Source: Poa pratensis (Eukaryota > Streptophyta > Magnoliopsida > Poales > Poaceae). From it: a stretch of 64,000 bases of DNA. The notes beneath the pieces were generated by a model that searched no databases, was not told where the DNA came from, and saw nothing but the letters and a program-made list of their open reading frames with translations. This document shows, piece by piece, positions 1 to 10,700 of this stretch; positions within the stretch are counted from its first letter, which is position 1; the number at the start of each line of letters is the position of its first letter. Both the position numbers and the translations under genes were made by a program. The stretch is taken from positions 52,805,986-52,869,985 of the forward strand of contig CAMZMU010000040.1 in the NCBI GenBank assembly GCA_947311845.1, written 5' to 3'.

Positions 1-572
1 TTTTTTTTTGCCAATGTGATCAAAACATCCTTGATAACAACTCTTCCAGCTGAACCTACACTTGTGAACACGTGGTGGCAAGTACAGTATCTCTGAGCAA
101 ATAAAGTGGTAACATATGGCCTATGGCCGAATATTTGGAGTACTTTGAACATGCAACATTTCCATTCTTACTAATGATGCCAAAATTAATATAAGCATAC
201 CAGTTTTATATTACTAAGAAGTCTACAACCAGATATGATAATGGGTTCGATTCCAAGGTTACAAGTCCATTAATTTTTACCAAGTCATCACATTCAAATT
301 TAAGAATCATGAAGTTCCAAATTTAACCTTGGAAGGACTACCAAGCTACCACCGTTGTTGCAATGTACATGGAAGGGAAATTATGGCTGGTTGTAACTTC
401 TAAATGTGTAATTCTGCTAGATAGGCAGCCTTAATACTAGTGAAGTCATCTGTGCATCCATCTTTCGTGTTAGTTTGCTTCTTTGACTACATCGCTATTT
501 ACCATATGTACCTTATAATGTATGCTCACTGCTATTTTGATCTTCTACTAACATGTGTGTTAACTTCAACAG
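1..572. other. Upstream intron / non-coding sequence
   Basis: I see no exon here. The stretch is AT-rich and ends in a good splice acceptor (tracttcaacag type, AG at 571-572) directly before the first recognisable callose synthase exon, so it is most likely intron of that gene. The upstream half of the gene lies outside the window. Confidence 0.5.
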
Positions 573-3500
573 GATTATTGGCATTATAATCAAAGAAATT
601 GAAGCAAACATTGCAAAAAATACTTTCCTTGCCAATTTTAGGATGAGCGCGTTGCCAGACCTTTGCAAGAAGTTTGTGGAGCTTGTATCCACCTTGGTAA
701 GCATTGTTACTACCTCTACGGAACCCCATCCTATTTGATTGCACTGCTTGAAATCTTTTGTAGATCAGTAATAATTGCCAATTATTCTAAGATTAAGTTG
801 GTCACATCTGCAGAAAGAAAGAGATGCCTCGAAATTTGATAATGTAGTATTGTTGCTTCAAGATATGCTGGAAGTGATCACGAGAGATATGATGGTCAAT
901 GAGATCAAGTAACACCTTTTGCACTCAACTAATAATAAATATGCTTCGTCATAGAAACTGGTGACCATCTTTTTTTACCTGTGTCGCTTACAGAGAGCTA
1001 GCTGAATTTGGTCATGGGAACAAGGACTTTGTACCAAGAAGACAACTTTTTGCAGGCACTGGCACAAGGCCTGCAATTGTTTTCCCTCCACCAATTTCAG
1101 CCCAATGGGAAGAACAGGTAATAAGCGCAGATTATTATTTGGCTTTTATTTTAAAAAAGGTACACTAACTTGACCTTGTCTGCAGATTAAGCGCTTATAC
1201 CTTCTTTTGACTGTGAAAGAATCAGCAATGGATGTTCCAACAAATCTTGAAGCCCGCCGAAGAATATCATTTTTCACTAATTCACTATTCATGGACATGC
1301 CACGCGCACCTAGAGTACGCAAAATGCTCTCTTTCAGGTTTGTCTCTTATATAACTTGTGAGTATATTGCAGTGTTGCTCTATTTTTTCTAAAATATACT
1401 GCAGCATTTGTCATAATGTTCTAAACTAATCAGCTGGATTCATTGGGAGTCTGATGGCTATAGACTAATGTCTTACTGTGCTTCTTGAATATTATATGTT
1501 GTATATCCGCTTGTCAAGAAATATTTTTCGTTGAATCCTGGTCCGTTCCCACTCTGATCAACGTGCAACTTCGAACGTTTACTAGTCGGGAAAGAGGAAA
1601 AGCACTATTACAACCATCAAGAAGTTTACCACGGGTGTTGTGATTTTTAACTGAAACTGTTGCTGTTTGATGAGTTCGTATTTTGTTTTTATGACAAGTT
1701 GTTTAGAAATTTGTGTTTATTATGAGTGGTTATTATCAGTGTCATTTGGTGTATCGTTTAGGCTACATACAAATGGAAGTCTGACCTGATGCCATTAATG
1801 GTACTGGTTGCTTTTGGAACTTCCGTTTGAGTGTGACCACCCATGGTGAAGCGCATGTCATAATCAAAACGACCAATGTCAACACCAGAATATATAATAT
1901 CAGTTCACAGCAACAAATATATGATAAACCTAGTATAAATTCGGTCTGCCATCATAAGAGTTTCAGCGAAAAAGATTGAGCTCTAGATGATTCTGTATGA
2001 CCCTTTGTTCTTTGCAGTGTAATGACGCCATACTACAGTGAGGAAACTGTATATTCGAGAAATGATCTTGATCTGGAGAATGAGGATGGTGTATCAATTA
2101 TATTCTACCTCCAGAAGATCTTTCCAGGTTACTTTCCTGTTGGATGTGTATTTTAGGAATTTCATCACCAAGTTTCTATCTCTCATTCTTCATAATTTTC
2201 GTACAGATGAATGGAATAATTTCATGGAAAGAATTAACTGCAAGAGAGAAAGTGAAGTTTGGGGAAATGAAGAAAATGTTCTTCAACTTCGCCTTTGGGC
2301 TTCTCTTAGAGGGCAAACACTTTGTCGGACAGGTACTTTGGCCATACCCATCGATCTTATCAAATATGGATCATTTGGTTGATTCCACATTACATGTCTT
2401 TCTTATTGTGAATAGTTAGAGGCATGATGTATTATAGGAAAGCGTTGAAGCTTCAAGCATTCCTAGACATGGCTTCTGAATCTGGTAAGCTTCTTTGACT
2501 TCCAAGCTGAGGCATGTCTCTTTTTACTAACATTTTTATAAATAGTTGTTGATTTCGTACTGAGTTTGGGAAATTTTGTGGATGACCTTTGAGAATGAGA
2601 TGAATAGACTTTCTGCGTACGTACCACCAAAGAGAACTAGGTCTAGATAACATTCATTTGGAATTTAGAACCACTCTTAAATGACAACCTAAAAAGGATC
2701 TATGCACTGAGGATGCTCTCAGAACCCCCACACCCTTATGTAGAAACACTCAAACTGGGCTTACACTGAAGTCGTACATGGTCCTCCAACAGATTATCTA
2801 AACTCCATTAGGACTGTACTGCGACTCTTATTGGAAACTGATACGAGATGTACAACATATAACCTTTTTTGTTTGCAGAGATACTAGAAGGCTATAAAGC
2901 CGTTGCAGATCCTGCAGATGAAGAGAAGAAAAGCCAACGATCTCTGTCTTCTCAACTCGAAGCTGTAGCAGATATGAAATTCACATTCGTTGCGACATGC
3001 CAAATATATGGAAATCAGAAACAGTCGGGTGATCGACATGCAACAGATATTCTGAACTTGATGCTGAAGTAAGTGATATCGATACTCGCAATACACACCA
3101 TGACTACCACAATGAGCAAAATGTTACTCCCTCCGTTCCTAAATATAAGATGTTTTAGGTATTTCAGTATCTTTTATAACCTTTTGGATGCTGCATGGCT
3201 TGGTTACGTTTATATTGTAACATTTATTTGATTGATAATGGAATGTTCCTTGAGAAAAAATTGCTGAACTTGTTTGTCCTATTTGAAATGTTATTTCCCT
3301 CTGTGCAAAGTAATTTTAGTTTGAATCTGAAACTACAGTTATCCTGGTCTCCGCGTGGCATACATTGATGAAGTTGAAGAGAGGGATGGTGAGAAGGTGC
3401 AAACGGTCTTCTATTCGGTGTTAGTTAAAGCTCTTGACAATCATGATCAGGTAATCATTTTTTGTAAAATGCGGAGTACAAACTTTCTGGTTTGTGGTTC

Positions 3501-4698
3501 TGATTTAAACCTCAGTACTCAGTAGTTCTTATGTACTTTGCCCTGTGAAGGAAATATACCGCATCAAATTGCCAGGACCAGCGAAATTAGGTGAAGGGAA
3601 ACCTGAAAATCAAAATCATGCGATCATTTTTACCCGTGGCGAAGCATTGCAAACGATCGATATGAACCAGGTGAACTTCATTGTTATATACCTCTTAGTA
3701 CGTATGTTGCATTTGGTCTTTTCTACTTACCAATGGTATTCAGGACAATTATTTGGAGGAAGCTTTGAAAATGCGGAATTTGCTGGAAGAGTTTAATGAA
3801 AACCACGGTGTTCGTCCTCCTACCATTCTTGGAGTGCGTGAACACATTTTCACTGGAAGGTGTGTTTGTAAGCTTTACAGTGTTATTTACATAGTTTTTT
3901 GTTCAACATTACAAATCAATGCCTAACATCTGACGTTTGCTGGATTGTAGTGTGTCATCTCTTGCCTGGTTTATGTCAAACCAGGAAACCAGCTTTGTGA
4001 CAATAGGACAGAGGGTTCTTGCTAATCCACTGAAGTAAGTCTGAATCACTACAAGATGTCCTATTTGAATTATCCATAACTATCATATGGAACATTGTCA
4101 TTGTTAAGTTGCAACATGAAGTTGTAAGCATCTGTAGTGACTATATCCTAGCAAATACAGTAAAGCTCTGCGTGAGCACTTATGTTTTTTCACACGCACG
4201 CCTGTCGAAGATTAGATTTAATAAGGTCATAAAGAATAAAACTACCAAATATTGTTTAGTGAAATTTTCCTGGTAACAAACTTTTCAAGCTAAACAATGT
4301 CTTCCTTTTAAAGCATGTAGTATGGGCTAGTTTGGCAACAAAGTTTTTCTAAAACCGAAGTATTGTAAAACTGTAGTATTTATATGCCTGGGCAACAAAT
4401 ACTTCAGTTTTGGAAAAAGAGGCCCGGAACTCTTTTTTCCATACTTCAAAATTAGTGCAGTTTCCTGAAATACTGAAGTATATAAACCACAGTATTCGTT
4501 GGACCCAAACGCATTGAAGTATTCAATACTTCAGTATTTTAGGAAACTGAAGTATTATCAATATACTTCAAAAAAACGTAGCTAAGTGATGTATATTTGA
4601 CATGCTCTTTCCTGAAACTTTCCTGGCATCAAAGCTTTTGTAAGCTAAACAATGCCATCAATTTAAAGTAATTATTATTTATTATGATTATGATTATG

Positions 4699-4757
<59 letters not shown>

Positions 4758-7700
4758 CATATTCTGTTTTCTGGGCAGGGTACGTTTTCACTATGGGCAT
4801 CCTGATGTGTTTGATAGGCTTTTTCATATTACAAGAGGTGGAATTAGCAAGGCTTCCTGTGGTATAAACTTGAGTGAAGACATTTTTGCTGGTATGTGAT
4901 TCTCCATCTATTCTAACTGTTGTTAGATGTGTATGTGTATAGGTTTACTGTTCATCTCACACTTGTATATGTACTGGCCTCTGGCCCCCATTGGAATACA
5001 GACGTTCATTCATAACATGGTATCAGAGCACAGGTGCTCTCCTCTTCCCCGCCGCACGTAGCCGCCGTCCCCGTCGTCTCCGGCTTGCTGCGTTGCCGCC
5101 CTCGTTCCCAGCCCGGCCTGCTGCGTCGCCGCTCCGGCCTGCTGCCCGCTGCCTCTTCCCCGCCGCTCGTGGCCTGCTGGAGCTTGCCCTGCCCGCTGCC
5201 TCTCTCTGTCGCGGCCTCTCTGCCTCGACCTCGTGCCCGCTGCCTCTCTCCCAGCTCGCCGCCGCCGAGCTTGCCCGGCCGCTCCCGTCGCCGGCAGCTG
5301 CATCGAGCCGGCCAGCTCCGGCCGCTCAGGTCCGCCCCTCCGGCCACCTGCACTGCCCCGGCCCCTCCCGTCGCCGGCTGCCACGCCCGTCGCGGCCGCC
5401 CCGGACTCTCCCGTCGCCGGCCGCCCCGGACTCTCCCGTCGCCTGCACCGGCGGCCACCGCCCGGCCGCGCCCGTGGTCGGTCGCCACTGCCCCGGCCCC
5501 TCCCGTCGCTGGCTGCTGCTTGCTCGCCCCGTCGTTCGCATCCTGTGAACGAGGTTTGTGCGATCTACATTCTCTCTCATAGTTGACTTCAAAAAAAAAA
5601 AAAAAAAAAAAAAAAAACAGAGAGCCCGCGATGTCTCCGTCGGGCTATGTTGCTGTTCCTCGGTGCTCTGTGATTTTTGATGGCACCAACTACGCCGAGT
5701 TTGTGGGCTTTATGCGTATCCACATGCGCGGCCTCCTGTTGTGGGGAGTTCTCTCTGGCGAGGTCTCTTGTCCGCCATGCCCCGTTGCTCCTGTGGCTCC
5801 TACTCCACCGGTGCCACCTGTTCTTGCTGCTGATGCTTCTGAGGCTGATCGGGATGCTGCCAAGGATGCTGATGATCATGCAGTTGAAGCCTACGACCAG
5901 CAGGTATCGGATTATTCTGAGTCCCTCTGTTTACACTCAGTGGTGCAATGATGATGCCCGTGCTGCTGCTGTTCTCACTGCTAGTGTTCTGCCTCAGTTT
6001 GCTTCTGAGTTCATGGGATTAGGCACTGCTCCTGCTATGTGGACTTATCTTTGTCAGCGCTATCAGCCCTCAGGTGATGCTCTTTACCTATCTGTGGTCC
6101 GTCAGGAGCATGATCTTCAGCAAGGAGACTCTACTGTTGATGAGTTCTACTCACAGTGCTCTGCCATCTGGCGTCAGCTTGACTCTCTGAGGACCGTTGT
6201 TTGTGGTACTTGTCGCTGCTGTCAGACAGTTAGGTCAGATTTGGAGTTTCAGCGTGTCCATGAGTTCCTGTCTCGCCTCCGTCCTGAGTTTGAGGCTCGG
6301 CGTGCTCACTTGCTTGCCCGTGGTCGACGTGTTCCCATCTCAGAGGTACTTGCAGAGCTTCGTGCTGAGGAGACTCGCCTCCGTTCTGCCGGTTTGCTTG
6401 TGACCCCCACTGTGCTTGCTGCTCGAGCTCCTGTGTCGTCTGCTCCACCGCTCCTACCCACTCCTTCAAGGGGGATGGGCGGGCGCCCTGCAGGAGCGGG
6501 TCGGCCTCGCATGTTCTGTGACTACTGTAAGAAGCCAGGTCACCTCGTGTCCACCTGTTTCAAGAAGGAGCGTGACTTGGGTCGCTCCTCTACAGTGGGT
6601 CGTACGCCTTCACCGAGCTCGTCACTCACTGATCTGGACATTGTGCGGCTCAAGCGTCTGCTGGCTTCCTCAGGCTCTTCCTCGACAGGCACCGTTGCCT
6701 CGCTGACTGCTTCCACTACTGCTGCTCCGTCACCGTCACCTACACAGTCAGGTACATCTCTGTGGGTTCTGGATTCTGGAGCTTCCTTTCACATGTCTTC
6801 TGATTCTTCTGCTCTGTCTTCTATTCGACCTCTTGATTATCCTGTCAATGTTCTCACTGCCGATGGCACACCTCTTCCTGTTGCTAGTCGTGGCACTCTT
6901 TCTACCCCGTCTTTCTCTGTTCCTAGTGTTTCTCATGTTCCCCGTCTTACTATGAATCTTTTCTCCGCTGCTCAACTTACTGATTCTGGTTGTCGTGTTA
7001 TTCTTGATACCGACTCTTGCTCTGTTCAGGACCGTCGCACCCAGGCTCTAGTTGGAGCTGGCCCTCGGCGCCGTGATGCTCAGGGCCTTTGGGAGGTTGA
7101 CTGGCTTCGTGTTCCTTCCGCTGCCACCACACCCGCCAGTCCACATGCTCTTGCTGCCTCCTCTTCTGCGTCCTTCCAACAGTGGCATCATCGACTTGGT
7201 CATATATGTGGCTCTCGCTTGTCTTCATTAGTGCGTCAAGGAGTTTTAGGGTCTGTCTCTGGTGATGTTTCTTTACATTGTAATGGTTGTAGACTTGGCA
7301 AACAGACTCAGTTACCTTATCCTACGAGTGAGTCAGTCTCTCAGCGTCCTTTCGATCTAGTTCACTCCGATGTATGGGGTCCTGCTCCCTTTGCTTCGAA
7401 AGGTGGTCATCGCTACTATGTTCTTTTTATTGATGATTTCTCTCGCTACACTTGGCTCTATTTTATGAAATCTCGCAGCGAGGTTCTCTCTATATACAAG
7501 CGATTTGCTGCCATGGTCCACACCCAGTTTTCCACGCCTATTCGTGTTTTTCGTGCTGACTCGGCTGGTGAGTATATCTCTCAGATGTTGCGTGGTTTTC
7601 TTGCCGAGCAGGGTACTCTTCCCCAGTTCTCTTGTCCTGGTGCCCACGCTCAGAATGGCGTTGCTGAGCGCAAGCATCGCCACCTCCTAGAGACGGCTCG

Positions 7701-10700
7701 TGCAATGATGATCGCTGCCTCTCTACCTCCTCACTTTTGGGCTGAGGCTGTTTCCGCATCCACCTATCTTATCAACATCCAGCCTTCGGCTGCCTTGCAG
7801 GGTGGTATCCCTATGGAGCGTCTCTCTGGTCGTTCTCCTGACTACTCTGCTCTTCGCATGTTTGGGTGCGTGTGCTATGTTCTCCTTGCTCCACGCGAAC
7901 GCACCAAATTGACCGCTCAGTCGGTTGAGTGTGTTTTTCTTGGCTACAGTGATGAGCACAAGGGTTATCGATGTTGGGATCCTGTTAGTCGTCGGCTACG
8001 TATTTCCCGCGATGTGACTTTTGATGAGTCTCGTTCCTACTATCCGCGTCCTACCGCCTCGACCTTCTCAGTTGAGGATATCTCCTTCCTTATACTCCCT
8101 GACACATCTCCTCTTGTGCCCCATATTCCTTCTCCACCTCCACCTCCGGCGAGTCCCACTGTTTCTGATACACCTTCGACACCACCCTCTTCTCCTCCCT
8201 CGTCACCTACCTCTCCACCTACTCCTCCAGTGTGCCCTCCCCTTTCCCCTTCCCTCTCCACTACACTCGTCGCCCTCGTGTTGAGGATGATCCCTCTGGC
8301 ATGCCCTCTACTTCCGGAGCGCCACCTTCCCCGTGTACACCGGTTCATAACCTTCGTTCTCGGACCTCATTACGGTCTCCTGATCGCTATTCTGATTCCC
8401 AGTACGGTCTTTCTGCTGTTGCTGAGCCCACTTCCTACCGTGATGCCATGGCTCAGTCTGAATGGCAGCTTGCGATGGCTGAGGAGATTGCTGCCCTTGA
8501 GCGCACTGGCACGTGGGATCTTGTTTCCCCTCCTCCCGGTGTTCGTCCCATCACTTGCAAGTGGGTCTATAAGATCAAGACTCGCTCCGATGGTTCTCTT
8601 GAGCGTTACAAAGCTCGTCTTGTGGCTCGTGGCTTTCAGCAGGAGCAGGAGAGGACGCGATTATGATGAGACATTCGCTCCTGTTGCCCACATGACCACT
8701 GTTCGCACTCTTCTCGCTGTGGCTTCTGTTCGTCATTGGTCTGTGTCTCAGCTTGACGTCCAGAATGCTTTTCTCAATGGTGAGTTGCGTGAGGAGGTTT
8801 ATATGCAGCCACCACCGGGGTACTCTGTTCCTGATGGTATGGTTTGTCGTCTTCGGCGCTCTCTCTATGGCCTTAAACAAGCCCCTCGCGCCTGGTTTGA
8901 GCGTTTCGCTTCTGTGGTGACTGCCGCTGGTTTCGTGCCTAGCGACCATGACCCTGCGCTGTTTGTCCACACCTCACCTCGTGGTCGGACGCTCCTCCTC
9001 TTATATGTTGATGACATGATCATTACTGGCGATGACTCTGAGTATATTGCCTTTGTTAAGGCCCGCCTCCGTGAGCAGTTCCTGATGTCAGATCTTGGTC
9101 CTCTTCGCTATTTTCTTGGGATTGAGGTTTCTTCGACTTCTGATGGCTTCTATATCTCCCAAGAAAAATATATTCAGGATCTTCTTGCTCGCGCCGCTCT
9201 TGGTGATGAGTGCACTGCTGAGACTCCTATGGAGCTCAATGTTCAGCTTCGTGCTACTGATGGTGATCCCCTCACAGACCCGACACGCTATCGCCATCTT
9301 GTTGGGAGTCTTGTCTATCTGGCAGTCACTCGTCCAGACATATCATATCCTGTCCACATTCTGAGTCAGTTCGTCTCTGCTCCCAGTTCTGTCCACTATA
9401 GTCACCTTCTCCGTGTTCTACGATATCTTCGTGGCACGATCTCTCGACGCCTTTTCTTTCCTCGCTCCAGCTCTCTCCAGCTCCAGGCCTACTCTGATGC
9501 TACGTGGGCCAGTGATCCTTCTGATCGCCGTTCACTGTCTGCCTATTGTGTTTTTCTTGGCGGATCTCTCATTGCCTGGAAGACGAAGAAACAGAAGGCA
9601 GTCTCCCGCTCCAGTGCAGAGGCGGAGTTGCGAGCGATGGCTATGTTGACGGCTGAGGTGACCTGGTTGCGATGGTTGCTAGCAGACTTTGGTGTTTCTG
9701 CTGCTGCACCGACTTCTCTATTGTCAGACAGTACTGGTGCCATCAGCATTGCGCGTGACCCGGTGAAGCATGAGCTCACCAAGCACATCGGCGTGGATGC
9801 CTCCTTTGTGCGTGCTGCTGTGCAGGATCAGATTCTTGCTCTTCACTATGTGCCCTCCGAGTTACAGCTGGCGGATTTCTTCACGAAGGCACAGACTCGA
9901 GCGCAGCATGGGTTCTTCCTCTCCAAACTCAGTGTTGTTGACCCACCATGAGTTTGAGGGGGGGTGTTAGATGTGTATGTGTATAGGTTTACTGTTCATC
10001 TCACACTTGTATATGTACTGGCCTCTGGCCCCCATTGGAATACAGACGTTCATTCATAACAACTGTCACCTCTGGATTTTTGGGGAAATTTCTGCTGGAT
10101 AGGTCTAGTGGACCTCCAAATCCTCCTATATGTAACTCAAGCTGGGTTTGACAACTGACTCAACGCATGGAGCCACACGGGCTTCCAACAGACTACTCTA
10201 GATTCTATTAGGACACTAATGCTGCTCTTATCCAACATACTAACTCACTCTCCAATGTTACCAATTTGTGCCCTTGGACAACACAAACTTATATTTTCTT
10301 TTCAGGTTTTAACTCAACTCTGAGGCGAGGAAATGTCACCCATCATGAGTACATTCAAGTCGGAAAAGGTCGTGATGTTGGTCTGAACCAAATTTCACTC
10401 TTTGAAGCCAAAGTGGCATGTGGCAATGGAGAGCAAGTGCTTAGCCGAGATATCTACCGTTTGGGTCACCGCTTTGACTTCTTCAGAATGTTGTCGTGTT
10501 ACTTCACAACTGTTGGATTTTATGTCAGCTCAATGGTACAAAACATCTGCATTCATCATGAGTGTCTTGTTTTGCCATCATGCATGTTTTCTGATACTCT
10601 TGTTTTATTGTTGTGCAGATGGTTGTCATAATAGTATATGTTTTTTGTATGGAAGACTTTATCTGGCATTAAGTGGACTTGAGTTTGCAATTATGAAGCA

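Larger units (their letters stand above)
4921..10061 (+). mobile_element. Ty1/copia LTR retrotransposon with 97-bp LTRs, inside callose synthase intron 13
   Basis: A complete 5,141-bp element. The two LTRs (4921-5017 and 9965-10061) are identical base for base, begin TGTTAG and end ATAACA. A perfect 5-bp target duplication ACTGT lies at 4916-4920 and 10062-10066. The primer binding site follows the 5' LTR and a polypurine tract (about 9955-9964) precedes the 3' LTR. Domain order gag, protease, integrase, RT, RNase H is copia-type. It sits 29 bp past the splice donor at 4892, in the same orientation as the gene, and enlarges that intron to about 5.4 kb. Identical LTRs mean a recent insertion, although such short LTRs give little resolution. 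Three frame breaks make this copy non-coding as read. Confidence 0.97.

Noticed and set aside
4684..4899. 71-codon frame across the (AT)n array
   Set aside because: The Ile/Tyr run is the microsatellite; only the part from 4779 is a real exon of callose synthase.
5006..5592. Overlapping open frames of 88-185 codons on both strands in the copia leader
   Set aside because: Pro/Arg/Ala/Ser-rich in every frame; a product of GC-rich CCG/GCC repeats with no domain.
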